The notes beneath the pieces were generated by a model. That model did no database searches. It saw nothing but the letters and a program-made list of their open reading frames with translations, and was not told the origin of the DNA. 64,000 nt of DNA from Keguizhuia sedimenti (GTDB lineage: Bacteria; Pseudomonadota; Gammaproteobacteria; Burkholderiales; Burkholderiaceae_D), in NCBI GenBank assembly GCA_030715135.1, contig JAUYVH010000004.1, forward strand, positions 1 to 64,000, in the 5' to 3' direction. The translations under genes and the position numbers were made by a program. Positions within the stretch are counted from its first letter, which is position 1. Each line of letters begins with the position of its first letter. This document shows, in pieces, positions 54,997-64,000 of this stretch.

Positions 54997-56922
54997 ATGC
55001 CAAGTTTTTCCAAAGTAGCCCAATTTTCGAAAAATATTTATGTACAGATTTGTTTGATCCTGCTCGTTACCGCGAGCATCGCATGGATTATTTACAAGCC
55101 CCTGGAATTACAGCCGGCAAATCCTGTAGTCCAGTCGCAGGACATTACTGAAATCACGAAACTGGCCGCGAACAAGGACAGGCTCGAATACTTGCTGCTT
55201 GCAGAACCTCTGTCGACGTTCCCGCGCTATGTCTTCAAATATAAAGACGCGGCACAGATTCATGTTGTCAAGGTACCAAGCACTTCTCATGTAAATCTTG
55301 AGCGTGAAGTCTTGCTCAAGAATGCGATTCCTTATGCAATCGCCAGCCAGGCATTTCTCGACAAGAACGAAGCAATTCTGCAAGACGACTCGGAATCCAA
55401 TTACCTGAGCGAAATCAAGGGATTCTTCGTACGCAATGCCGTCGGCATCGCCTTATTGCTCCTGATGCTGGTCGCAATCAAAAAAGGCATGCCGGGCATG
55501 TCCTCGGGCGCGTCGGTAATCAAGCCGGATAGTTTGCGCGGCAGCATGGATGACCTGGTCGGCATGGAAGATATCAAGCAGGAAGTAGCGCATCTGGAAG
55601 AAATGATCCGTAACCGCGACCTTTATCGTTCGCACAACATCGACAAGCCATTCAACGTCATGCTGACCGGGCCTGCCGGCACCGGCAAGACCAAGCTCGC
55701 CGGATACTTGGCGAAGAAACTCGATATCCCGCTGATCCAGGCTTCCGGTTCCGGACTGGAATCCGGCTATGTAGGCGGCGGTTCCAAGGCCTTGAACGCG
55801 ATTTACAAGAAGGCCGTCAAGCAAGGACGCTGCATTATTTTCCTGGACGAAGCACAAAGCCTGTTCATGCCGCGCGGTCGCGGCGAAAAGAAATGGGAAG
55901 ACGATACTGCCAATACCTTGCTGAGCCTGCTCGACGGCGTGAAAAGCGAAGAAGGTTCCGGCGTAATCTGGGTCGTCGCCTCCAACTTCGACGATGCCAC
56001 TACGCAAATGGATGAAGCGATGCTGCGCCGCTTCGCGGTCAAGATCAATTTCCGCCTGCCCAACAAGGCCGAGCGCAAAGAGCTGATCCGTGTATTCCTT
56101 TCCAAGAAAGACAAGAACTGTATCGACTGGAACAACCTGAACCTGGACTACGTAGCCGAAATCACTGCCAACCTGAGTCCGGCTTTGCTCGAAACCGTAG
56201 TGGACCGTGCCAGCATGATCGCGATCCAGGAGCACATCCTGATCACGACCGATGTACTGTTCCGTGCCTTTGAGCGCGCATCGATCGGCCTGACCGACCG
56301 TGCGACGACTGCCGAGAAGGATAGACAGCGCGAGCGTGTCGCCTTGCATGAACTGGGTCACTTTTTCATGCAGATCGACCCGTACCTGCGCAAGGGCATG
56401 CCGCTTGCCGAAGTAAAGGAAAAATCGAACCTGCTCAAGATCAGCACCGAATCGGTATCCAAGATCGGCGCGCTGGGTTACGTCCTGTCCTCGGGCGACG
56501 ATGTCGGCCTGCAGACGCTGGAAGAGATGGAGCAGGATGTGATGCAGTTGTACGGCGGCGTTGCAGCCGAAGAATTGTTCTATGGTGCGCGCGGCATTTC
56601 GGTCGGCAGCCAGAACGATATCCAGAAAGTCACGGCCAAGCTCGACCTGATGGTCAATCGACTGTCCATGTATTCGCGCTCCAAGCTCGACTACACGCAG
56701 TTGAAGCGCCAGGGATCGACCGAAGACGGCGTGCGCCTGGTGGAAGCCAAGGCGGATGAGCTTTACAGCCGTACGCTGGAATCAATGAAGGGCTACAAGG
56801 ACATGGCATGGGCATTGAAAGACACGCTTCTGGAACGCTATGTGCTGTCGAAGGATGAAGTTTTCGAGCTGCTCGCCGAACTGACGGAAGAAATGACAGA
56901 AGATCAGCTTCAGGCCGCTTAA
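54997..56922 (+). CDS. FtsH-like membrane AAA+/M41 zinc metalloprotease
   Basis: 641 residues. Membrane segments at about 14-34 and 147-162 enclose a periplasmic loop of about 110 residues. AAA+ follows with Walker A GPAGTGKT (about 225-232), the pore-like GYVGGG, Walker B IIFLDEAQSL and an LRRFAVK arginine finger. The M41 domain has HELGH (451-455) and SQNDIQKVT, supplying the zinc ligands, so proteolysis looks intact. It differs from housekeeping FtsH in pore loop, Walker B context and a longer divergent N-terminus, so it is a paralog. It faces the Lon-type ATPase gene and is followed by an MFS-like gene. Confidence 0.88.
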   Translation: MPSFSKVAQFSKNIYVQICLILLVTASIAWIIYKPLELQPANPVVQSQDITEITKLAANKDRLEYLLLAEPLSTFPRYVFKYKDAAQIHVVKVPSTSHVNLEREVLLKNAIPYAIASQAFLDKNEAILQDDSESNYLSEIKGFFVRNAVGIALLLLMLVAIKKGMPGMSSGASVIKPDSLRGSMDDLVGMEDIKQEVAHLEEMIRNRDLYRSHNIDKPFNVMLTGPAGTGKTKLAGYLAKKLDIPLIQASGSGLESGYVGGGSKALNAIYKKAVKQGRCIIFLDEAQSLFMPRGRGEKKWEDDTANTLLSLLDGVKSEEGSGVIWVVASNFDDATTQMDEAMLRRFAVKINFRLPNKAERKELIRVFLSKKDKNCIDWNNLNLDYVAEITANLSPALLETVVDRASMIAIQEHILITTDVLFRAFERASIGLTDRATTAEKDRQRERVALHELGHFFMQIDPYLRKGMPLAEVKEKSNLLKISTESVSKIGALGYVLSSGDDVGLQTLEEMEQDVMQLYGGVAAEELFYGARGISVGSQNDIQKVTAKLDLMVNRLSMYSRSKLDYTQLKRQGSTEDGVRLVEAKADELYSRTLESMKGYKDMAWALKDTLLERYVLSKDEVFELLAELTEEMTEDQLQAA

Positions 56923-56998
56923 CGGAAACAGCTTGCAGGCGCCGCTCCCAGCCGGCGCCTGCGCTTTATACCTCCTGAAAATTCTATCTTGTGGACTA

Positions 56999-57035
56999 TA
57001 GAACTCATTTCCTGCATTGCAGCAAATGAGTTCCG
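56999..57035. repeat. Mini-palindrome sharing the MITE terminus
   Basis: After TA, GAACTCATTT (57001-57010) and AAATGAGTTC (57024-57033) enclose an 11-bp palindrome CTGCATTGCAG. The outer 11 bases match the end of the element at 48337. It could be a collapsed derivative of that element, or a terminator-like hairpin after the FtsH-like gene. Confidence 0.6.
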
Positions 57036-57114
57036 GAATCTGTGCCGGCCATGCCGGCATTTTGATTTCTTGCGTCCGCAGATCTGAAAATTAAAACAAT
57101 ACCTTTCCGCCACG

Positions 57115-58287
57115 ATGAGATCCTCCCCGCATGCCCGCGCCCTGCTGCCATTGATCGCCTTGCAAGGCGCCGTCTCGACAATGGTGGGATTCATCGGTTT
57201 TTTCGTCATGCATGCGGACAATGTGCATGCACTATTTCGCTTTACCGCCTGGATGCTGACCACCGCGATGGCGTCGACATTGCTCGCGTATTTTCTTGGT
57301 CCCAGGCTGAAACTGGATGGCAGGCGAATGCTGCGTCTCGGATTTCTGATACCGGGGCTTCTGATCCTACTATGCCCTCCTTCCCCGACCCTGCTGGCAC
57401 TGGCCTATGGTTCGTTCATAGGCCTGACCTGGGGTGCACGCCACTGGCTGGAAATGTCCTTGTTGCGGGATCTGGAACGCGATCGTTATGCCGCACAATG
57501 CGGCACCATGACCGTCGCATTCGGCATCGCGACGACATTTGTCGCCACGCTTCTTCTGGCGCAATTTTTCGAACAGAGTCAATTCGTGTACCGCTTTTAC
57601 GGAGCGATCTGCCTGCTCGGCGCCCTGATGTGCGGAAAACGCATTCCTCACACCGAACCTGTGTCGCTCGCCGACCCCTTTTCGGTGTTGAAACAACGCG
57701 AGTTCCTGGCATGCATGCCGCTATTCTTTCTTGAATCGGGATTGTTCGGGATTACCCATGCACTCAGCTCTGCGGGTGCGGTGAAAGCACTGAGTAGCGC
57801 CAGCCATTTCGGCTGGCTTTCCACGGTTGCCGGGCTGGCCGGCGGCGTTGCCTTGCACTTCAGCCGAAAAAAACGGAGTCTCGACAATCGCGCGCACTGG
57901 CTGGGAGCCTCATGTCTCGTAGTGGGGAGCGCATTCATTTTGCTGGGGGCAAGCGCATGGATTCCTGCGCTTTTCAGCGGCTACCTCATCCTGAAGGCGC
58001 TGGGCGGCCCGTTCCTGTCCGCAAGCGAACAAGTCCTGAACCAGCGTACACTCGACATCCGCGGGCGCCTGCCTGATCGCATCATTGCGCGCGAATGCGT
58101 CCTCTGGTCGTTCAGGATGATCTCGCTCTTTCTCTTCTGGGGTCTGGCGCACAGCCTTCCGCCGAAACAAATGCTGGCCATCGGCTCGGCTTTACTGGCA
58201 ATTGCAACCGGTCTTGAATACTTGTACGGCCAGGCGTGGTTCTGGCGCGATGCAAAAGGCTTGCAGAAGGCTGACGGAACGGCGTAA
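57115..58287 (+). CDS. MFS-like multi-span membrane protein
   Basis: 390 residues with about 11-12 hydrophobic segments. The pattern (TM pairs, GRR/RRM loops such as LDGRRMLRLGFLIPG, and a central hydrophilic linker near 185-200) resembles a major-facilitator protein, but I could not match a substrate group. DRYAAQCGTMTVAFGIATT and LNQRTLDIRGRLPDRIIARE are characteristic blocks. It follows the FtsH-like gene by 192 bp, which include a mini-palindrome, so cotranscription is uncertain. No clear ribosome site precedes ATG 57115. Confidence 0.7.
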   Translation: MRSSPHARALLPLIALQGAVSTMVGFIGFFVMHADNVHALFRFTAWMLTTAMASTLLAYFLGPRLKLDGRRMLRLGFLIPGLLILLCPPSPTLLALAYGSFIGLTWGARHWLEMSLLRDLERDRYAAQCGTMTVAFGIATTFVATLLLAQFFEQSQFVYRFYGAICLLGALMCGKRIPHTEPVSLADPFSVLKQREFLACMPLFFLESGLFGITHALSSAGAVKALSSASHFGWLSTVAGLAGGVALHFSRKKRSLDNRAHWLGASCLVVGSAFILLGASAWIPALFSGYLILKALGGPFLSASEQVLNQRTLDIRGRLPDRIIARECVLWSFRMISLFLFWGLAHSLPPKQMLAIGSALLAIATGLEYLYGQAWFWRDAKGLQKADGTA

Positions 58288-58322
58288 GCAAAAGCGGCAG
58301 TAAAATCCATCCGGGGAGAACC

Positions 58323-58508
58323 TTAACCGCCCCCGATGCCTTCCACGACCTTTCCCGTTCCACCGCAATTCGGGCAGTCACTCCCATTTTCCAGTTTCCC
58401 CGTTCCGCGGCAGACCCTGCATATATCTTCACCTGTGCCAGGCGTGCCGGGTGGAGCATCGTCTCCGGGATTGGTTTGCGCTTTGATGGAAGAGTTGGGG
58501 TATTGCAT
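58323..58508 (-). CDS. Small DnaJ-type zinc-finger protein
   Basis: 61 residues with two CxxCxGxG elements (CRVCRGTG and CPNCGGTG), enough to hold one zinc ion as in half of the DnaJ cysteine-rich domain. The N-terminus is Pro/Gly-rich and probably disordered. ATG 58508 follows GAGGAGCAG, a strong site; the frame extends to 58583 without support. It converges on the MFS-like gene. Such peptides may assist protein or RNA folding; role not known. Confidence 0.8.
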   Translation of the reverse strand: MQYPNSSIKAQTNPGDDAPPGTPGTGEDICRVCRGTGKLENGSDCPNCGGTGKVVEGIGGG

Positions 58509-58697
58509 GATTTCTGCTCCTCGCGCTTTCGGCAATATCGGGCTGACGAACGGCATGGCTCGTATCTTTGCGCCGATCAACACCTACTGTTGACGCGACG
58601 TCGATTTCTGGTGAGATTGGAAACCGAGAAAATTGGACACGACGCTTGCAGAAAGTTCAACAAAGGCACGCTGGCATGCATGTCGTCATAAAGCAAA

Positions 58698-58728
58698 CAA
58701 GGCGGCTTCCAGTTGGATAGCCGCCTTG
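58698..58728 (-). terminator. Terminator of the second poly-HAMP kinase gene
   Basis: CAAGGCGGCT (58698-58707) pairs perfectly with AGCCGCCTTG (58719-58728) around an 11-nt loop. On the minus strand TTTGCTTTAT follows. It starts 14 bp after the kinase stop. Confidence 0.85.
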
Positions 58729-58741
58729 CCATGGTCTGCCA

Positions 58742-61700
58742 TTATTTATGAAGCCACACGCGCATCAGCGACAGGAGCTGGGCTACATCGACCGGCTTTG
58801 TGATGTAGTCGGATGCTCCGGCGGAAATGCATTTGTCGCGGTCTCCTTTCATTGCCTTGGCCGTCAGGGTAATGATCGGCAACAGCTTGAATTTGGGAAT
58901 CTTGCGGATGGCACGCATGGTGTCGTAGCCATCCATTTCCGGCATCATGATGTCCATCAGAACAATCTCGACATCGGGATTGGATTCCAGGACCTGTATG
59001 CCGTCGCGACCGTTCTCTGCGAACAGCACATTCATTTGATGACGTTCCAGTACGGAGCTCAGAGCAAAGATGTTTCGCAGGTCATCATCCACGATGAGAA
59101 CCCGCTTGCCGGCCAGTTCATTGTCTTCGGCGTGAATCCGGTCAAGCATGCGACGCTGCGCTTCCGGCATGGTTGCCGGCGAGCGGTGCAGGAACAAGGC
59201 AGTCTCGTCCAGCAAGCGCTCCGGTGAACGGGCGTCCTTCACTACCACCGTCTTGGCGATTTTCTTGAGACGCGCTTCCTCCTTGCGCTCCAGTTGCTTT
59301 GCTGTGTAAATCACGATGGGCAGGTCGCGCAGGCGATCGTTCTTCCCTATCTTATCGACCAGCTCGATGCCGTTGACATCCGGCAAAGTCAAATCCAATA
59401 CCATGCAGTCGAAGTGAGAAGCCTGCAAGGCATCCAGGGCATCCTTTCCTGTGCCCACGGCAAGGATTTCCACATCGGATTCACCGATCAACTCGATAAT
59501 CGAGTCGCGCTGCGTCAAATCGTCCTCGACCACAAGCAGACGCCGCTTGCCATAGGTAAGGAACTGCTGAATCCGGTTGAATTCTTCCTGCAGCCTTTCC
59601 TGGCTGACGGGTTTGGCCAGATAGGAAATGGCGCCATGCCGCAAACTGCGCTCCCTTTCCTTTTGCGTGGACAGGACATGCACGGGAATATGCCGCGTGC
59701 TGGGATCGCGCTTCAGACGATCCAATACGGTAAAACCGTCGATATCCGGCAAATCGATATCGAGCAGGATCGCAGTCGGCGAATAATCGCGTGCCAGGGT
59801 CAGGGCCGAATCGCTATGGATCGTCACGATACCTTTGAAATTTCTTTCCCGGGCAAAATCCAGCAGCGTCTTGGCAAAGCGTGGATCGTCTTCAACAATC
59901 AGAATGGAAGGGTCGCCCGGGGCTACCAGCGCCCGATCGTCGAATGTCGACTCTTCCAGAACTTCGCCGGCATTTGCATGCTGCGATGCGGTCTGCGCGC
60001 TGCCCGTTTCCATTGCGGCCGGAAGCGCCTCCATTGTATTTTCCTCGCGCGAGTAAATTACGTTCGTGGTCAGCATGGGCGCTTCGGCGCGCGTTTGCTG
60101 AAGCGGTTCGTAATTGACGAAGCCCTCGCGGTTATAGGGCAGATACAGCGTAAAGATACTGCCTTCGTTGAGCTCGCTTTCGACACGGATTTCGCCGTTC
60201 AGCAGGCGCGCCAGCTCGCGGCTGATCGAAAGGCCAAGGCCCGTGCCGCCGTACCTGCGCGCCGTGCTGCCGTCGGCCTGCTGGAATGCCTCGAAAATCA
60301 GTTGCAGCTTGTCGGCCGGAATTCCGATACCGGTATCGGCGACCGAAAACGCGATGACCGCGTCCGCATTCCGCAGACCGGGATGATCGTTGCTCCAGCC
60401 TGATCGCGCAGGACCGATATGCAGCGAAACCTGGCCGTGATCAGTGAACTTGAATGCATTGGACAGAAGATTTTTCAGGATCTGCTGCAAGCGGGTCGTA
60501 TCCGTCATCATCATCGGAGGAAGCTCGTCCGCCAGCTCCACAGCAAAACGGATATGTTTTGCCTCCGCCATATGCCTGAACGTGCGATCCACATAATTGC
60601 GCAGGTGCTGAAAGCGATATTCGCTGACTTCCAGGGTAACCGTTCCGGATTCGATCTTCGACAGGTCCAGAATATCGTTGATCAGAGTCAGCAGGTCGCT
60701 GCCGGAACCATGGATCGTTTTCGCGAATTCCACCTGGTCCGCGGTCAGGTTGCCTTCCGGATTATCGGAAAGCTGTTGCGCCAGAATCAGCAAACTGTTG
60801 AGAGGCGTCCGCAATTCGTGTGACATGTTGGCCAGGAACTCCGACTTGTACTTGGAAGACAAGGCGAGCTGCGTGGCTTTTTCTTCGAGCGCAAGCTTCG
60901 CCTGCTCCACTTCGCGGTTCTTGCGCTCCACCTCGCTGTTCTGATCGGACAGGAGGCGTGCCTTTTCCGCCAGTTCCTGGTTGGTCTGCTGCAGTTCCTG
61001 CGCAAGCGACTGCGATTGAATCAGCAGGCTTTCGGTCCGGCTGTTCGCCTCGATGGTATTCAGGACCACGCCGATCGATTCCATCAGCTGGTCGAGGAAA
61101 GACAGATGCGTCTCGGTAAAGCGATCCAGCGAAGCGATCTCGATCACCGCCTTGACCTGCTGCTCGAACAGGATGGGCAATACCACGATATTGGTCGGCG
61201 GCGCCGAGCCCAGGCCGGTGGAAACCGTGATGTAATCACGCGGCACGTTGGTCAGCCAGATACGCTGTTTTTCCAGCGCGCACTGCCCGACCAGGCCTTC
61301 TCCCGGTGCGAAAGAAGTCGGCAAGTCCTTTCCAGCTCGATAACCGTAGCTGGCAATTGTCTGCAGGCGGGAATCCAAACCCTTGGAATCCATCATGTAG
61401 AACATGCCGTGATGCGCCGAAACCAGCGGCGCCAGTTCCGACAGGATCAGCTTGGTCACTGCTTCGAGGTCACGCTGGCCCTGCAGCAAACGCGTAAAGC
61501 GTGCCAGGTTGGTTTTCAACCAGTCCTGCTGAGCATTCTTCTGCGTCGTTTCCTTCAGATTGCGGATCATCTCGTTGATGTTGTCCTTCAGGTAGGACAC
61601 CTCACCGCGCGCCTCCACCTGGATCGAACGCGACAGATCGCCGCGTGTCACCGCGGTTGCCACGTCCGAAATTGCCCTCAACTGGTTGGTAAGTGTTGCT

Positions 61701-64000
61701 GCCAGGCCGTTGACGTTGTCGGTCAGGTCTTTCCAGGTACCGGCAGCGCCCGGCACGCTGGCCTGGCCGCCGAGCTTTCCTTCCACACCCACCTCGCGCG
61801 CCACCGTCGTGGTCTGGTCGGCAAACATCGCCAGCGTATCGATCAGATCATTGATGGTATCAGCCAGCGCAGCGATCTCGCCACGCGCGGCAACCGTCAT
61901 TTTTTTCTTCAGGTCGCCGTTCGCCACCGCCGTCACCACGCCCGCAATTCCGCGCACCTGCGCTGTCAGGTTGGCCGCCATGAAGTTCACGCTGTCGGTC
62001 AGATCCTTCCACGTACCTGCCGCACCGGCCACATTCGCCTGGCCTCCCAGCTTGCCTTCGGTGCCCACTTCACGCGCCACACGGGTTACTTCCGACGCAA
62101 ACGACGACAACTGATCCACCATCACGTTGATGGTATCTTTCAGTTCAAGAATTTCACCCTTTACATCCACCGTGATCTTCTTGGACAGATCGCCGCGTGC
62201 AACCGCAGTCGTCACCGCCGCAATATTACGCACCTGTGCAGTCAGGTTGGATGCCATGAAATTCACATTGTCGGTCAGGTCTTTCCAGGTTCCGGATGCG
62301 CCCGGCACGTTTGCCTGGCCACCCAAACGGCCCTCGGTACCGACCTCGCGCGCCACACGCGTTACTTCGGACGCAAACGAACGAAGCTGGTCCACCATCA
62401 CGTTGATCGTGTTCTTGAGCTCCAGGATCTCGCCCTTTACGTCCACGGTGATTTTCTTGGACAGATCGCCGTTCGCCACCGCAGTGGTCACGTTGGCGAT
62501 ATTACGCACCTGTCCGGTAAGGTTTGAAGCCATGAAGTTTACGTTGTCGGTCAGGTCCTTCCAGGTGCCTGCAACATCGGGTACGTTCGCCTGCCCGCCC
62601 AGCTTACCTTCGGTACCCACTTCGCGCGCCACACGCGTCACCTCGGATGCGAACGATGACAACTGATCCACCATGACGTTGATGGTATCTTTCAGTTCAA
62701 GAATCTCGCCTTTGACATCCACGGTGATCTTCTTGGAAAGATCGCCGCGTGCAACCGCAGTCGTCACGTCCGCGATATTACGCACCTGGCCGGTCAGGTT
62801 GGATGCCATCGAGTTCACGTTGTCGGTCAAGTCCTTCCAGGTGCCGCCCACGCCCGGTACATACGCCTGGCCACCCAGTTTTCCTTCCGTACCCACCTCG
62901 CGTGCCACACGGGTTACTTCAGACGCAAAGGAGTTCAACTGGTCGACCATCACGTTGATGGTGTTTTTCAGCTCGAGAATTTCACCCTTTACGTCCACCG
63001 TAATTTTCTTCGATAAGTCACCGTTCGCCACGGCCGTCGTCACGTCGGCAATGTTACGCACCTGCCCCGTCAGATTACCCGCCATAGAATTCACCGAGTC
63101 CGTCAGGTCTTTCCACGTCCCTGCAACCCCCGGCACATTTGCCTGGCCTCCCAGTTTCCCTTCGGTACCGACTTCTCGCGCCACACGCGTCACTTCGGAT
63201 GCAAACGAGGACAACTGGTCCACCATCACGTTGATGGTGTTCTTCAGCTCTAGGATTTCCCCTTTAACGTCTACCGTGATTTTCTTGGAGAGGTCACCGT
63301 TCGCCACAGCGGTGGTCACGTCAGCGATGTTACGCACCTGGCCGGTCAGATTGCCCGCCATCGAGTTCACCGAATCGGTCAAGTCCTTCCAGGTACCGGC
63401 CACGCCCTTCACGTTTGCCTGGCCGCCCAGCTTGCCTTCCGAACCCACCTCGCGCGCCACGCGCGTCACTTCGGACGCAAACGATGAAAGCTGATCCACC
63501 ATCGTATTGATAGTGTCTTTCAATTCAAGAATCTCGCCTTTCACGCCGACTGTAATTTTCTTCGAAAGATCACCGTTCGCAACTGCGGTCGTCACTTCCG
63601 CGATGTTACGCACCTGCGCTGTCAGGTTGGATGCCATGAAGTTTACGTTATCCGTGAGATCTTTCCAGGTACCGCCCACACCCGGCACGAACGCTTGCCC
63701 GCCCAGCTTGCCCTCGGTACCCACTTCACGTGCCACACGCGTCACCTCGGATGCGAAGGAACGAAGCTGGTCCACCATGGTATTGATGGTGTCCTTCAGC
63801 TGCAGGATTTCGCCGCGCACGTCCACCGTGATCTTTTTCGACAAGTCGCCATTCGCCACGGCGGTGGTCACATCGGCAATGTTACGCACCTGGGAAGTCA
63901 GGTTGCCCGCCATCGAATTCACCGAGTCGGTCAGGTCCTTCCAGGTACCTGCAACTCGAGGAACATTTGCCTGGCCGCCCAGTTTTCCTTCGGTACCCAC
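58742..64000 (-). CDS. Second poly-HAMP hybrid histidine kinase with three receivers (cut by window edge)
   Basis: The frame is open at base 64000, and 1752 C-terminal residues are visible. Nine 92-residue HAMP-type units are seen (the first partial), then GAF, coiled coil, HisKA with [10 protein letters not shown], HATPase with GTGLGLSI, and three receivers with [18 protein letters not shown] and VLMDIMMPE. Architecture and sequence closely follow the kinase at 31645-38487. The first visible unit resembles unit 1 of that protein, so perhaps only about 165 residues are missing. It lacks a CheR-like gene downstream and ends in its own terminator. It is probably a paralogous signalling protein with a distinct partner. 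Confidence 0.93.
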   Translation of the reverse strand: MGTEGKLGGQANVPRVAGTWKDLTDSVNSMAGNLTSQVRNIADVTTAVANGDLSKKITVDVRGEILQLKDTINTMVDQLRSFASEVTRVAREVGTEGKLGGQAFVPGVGGTWKDLTDNVNFMASNLTAQVRNIAEVTTAVANGDLSKKITVGVKGEILELKDTINTMVDQLSSFASEVTRVAREVGSEGKLGGQANVKGVAGTWKDLTDSVNSMAGNLTGQVRNIADVTTAVANGDLSKKITVDVKGEILELKNTINVMVDQLSSFASEVTRVAREVGTEGKLGGQANVPGVAGTWKDLTDSVNSMAGNLTGQVRNIADVTTAVANGDLSKKITVDVKGEILELKNTINVMVDQLNSFASEVTRVAREVGTEGKLGGQAYVPGVGGTWKDLTDNVNSMASNLTGQVRNIADVTTAVARGDLSKKITVDVKGEILELKDTINVMVDQLSSFASEVTRVAREVGTEGKLGGQANVPDVAGTWKDLTDNVNFMASNLTGQVRNIANVTTAVANGDLSKKITVDVKGEILELKNTINVMVDQLRSFASEVTRVAREVGTEGRLGGQANVPGASGTWKDLTDNVNFMASNLTAQVRNIAAVTTAVARGDLSKKITVDVKGEILELKDTINVMVDQLSSFASEVTRVAREVGTEGKLGGQANVAGAAGTWKDLTDSVNFMAANLTAQVRGIAGVVTAVANGDLKKKMTVAARGEIAALADTINDLIDTLAMFADQTTTVAREVGVEGKLGGQASVPGAAGTWKDLTDNVNGLAATLTNQLRAISDVATAVTRGDLSRSIQVEARGEVSYLKDNINEMIRNLKETTQKNAQQDWLKTNLARFTRLLQGQRDLEAVTKLILSELAPLVSAHHGMFYMMDSKGLDSRLQTIASYGYRAGKDLPTSFAPGEGLVGQCALEKQRIWLTNVPRDYITVSTGLGSAPPTNIVVLPILFEQQVKAVIEIASLDRFTETHLSFLDQLMESIGVVLNTIEANSRTESLLIQSQSLAQELQQTNQELAEKARLLSDQNSEVERKNREVEQAKLALEEKATQLALSSKYKSEFLANMSHELRTPLNSLLILAQQLSDNPEGNLTADQVEFAKTIHGSGSDLLTLINDILDLSKIESGTVTLEVSEYRFQHLRNYVDRTFRHMAEAKHIRFAVELADELPPMMMTDTTRLQQILKNLLSNAFKFTDHGQVSLHIGPARSGWSNDHPGLRNADAVIAFSVADTGIGIPADKLQLIFEAFQQADGSTARRYGGTGLGLSISRELARLLNGEIRVESELNEGSIFTLYLPYNREGFVNYEPLQQTRAEAPMLTTNVIYSREENTMEALPAAMETGSAQTASQHANAGEVLEESTFDDRALVAPGDPSILIVEDDPRFAKTLLDFARERNFKGIVTIHSDSALTLARDYSPTAILLDIDLPDIDGFTVLDRLKRDPSTRHIPVHVLSTQKERERSLRHGAISYLAKPVSQERLQEEFNRIQQFLTYGKRRLLVVEDDLTQRDSIIELIGESDVEILAVGTGKDALDALQASHFDCMVLDLTLPDVNGIELVDKIGKNDRLRDLPIVIYTAKQLERKEEARLKKIAKTVVVKDARSPERLLDETALFLHRSPATMPEAQRRMLDRIHAEDNELAGKRVLIVDDDLRNIFALSSVLERHQMNVLFAENGRDGIQVLESNPDVEIVLMDIMMPEMDGYDTMRAIRKIPKFKLLPIITLTAKAMKGDRDKCISAGASDYITKPVDVAQLLSLMRVWLHK
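61538..64000 (-). repeat. Nine tandem 276-bp HAMP-encoding repeats (first partial)
   Basis: In-frame 92-codon units with the same [11 protein letters not shown] signature as those at 34429-38016. The last two units, before the GAF domain, are diverged in the same way as in the other kinase gene ([24 protein letters not shown]). Confidence 0.9.

Noticed and set aside
55453-56361. 302-codon open frame antisense to the FtsH-like gene
   Set aside because: The plus-strand protein has complete AAA+ and M41 motifs; the antisense product is featureless.

Overview
The window reads as chromosomal DNA of a betaproteobacterium, most likely Burkholderiales/Oxalobacteraceae (Herminiimonas-like). Grounds: the linked cbb3 oxidase genes, hemN and an FNR of E. 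coli DNA-recognition type, the tctC (Bug) family, the chemotaxis and c-di-GMP gene load, and moderate G+C. Genus is inference. No rRNA, tRNA, CRISPR array, prophage or transposase gene was seen. Two giant kinase genes dominate, and one of them is cut by the right edge.

Layout. 1-4.0 kb: truncated chemoreceptor, a decayed cheW-like relic, a MerR/cobalamin-binding regulator behind a 33-bp palindrome and a 7-codon leader ORF, and a CPA2 antiporter. 4.2-17.6 kb: microaerobic respiration block with fnr, ccoNOQP, ccoGH, ccoSI, a TauE/SafE-like protein and hemN, then a nitronate-monooxygenase-like flavoprotein. FNR boxes precede ccoN, hemN and the flavoprotein. In each case a -10-like hexamer lies about 30-32 bp from the box centre, as in class II FNR promoters. 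17.8-24.6 kb: LLM flavin monooxygenase, PRC-barrel protein, a TctDE/QseBC-type two-component system divergent from an orphan tctC. 24.9-31.6 kb: EAL and HD-GYP proteins, SET-domain methyltransferase, cyanase, PAS protein, YbaN, degenerate CheR-like protein.

31.6-40.4 kb: a 2280-residue soluble hybrid kinase (13 tandem 92-residue HAMP-type repeats, GAF, HisKA, HATPase, three receivers), divergent from a REC-HK-REC kinase across a perfect FNR box. 40.4-47.8 kb: HtrA-like protease, two very small membrane proteins, PIG-L deacetylase, CheV, Fpr, CreA, cupin. 47.9-49.5 kb: an Xre/ParS-RES toxin-antitoxin locus split by a MITE-like element. Removing the element with one TA copy restores an in-frame toxin start. 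49.6-52.9 kb: HDOD and PAS-GGDEF-EAL proteins. 53-58.5 kb: HAD-like protein, a Lon-type AAA+ ATPase divergent from an FtsH-like AAA+/M41 protease, MFS-like membrane protein, zinc-finger peptide. 58.7-64 kb: a second poly-HAMP hybrid kinase, open at the window edge.

Themes: oxygen-responsive respiration under FNR, a dense signalling layer (chemotaxis, c-di-GMP, phosphorelay) and stress proteolysis. The most notable items are the paired poly-HAMP kinases, the toxin gene interrupted by a non-autonomous element, and the divergent AAA+ pair.
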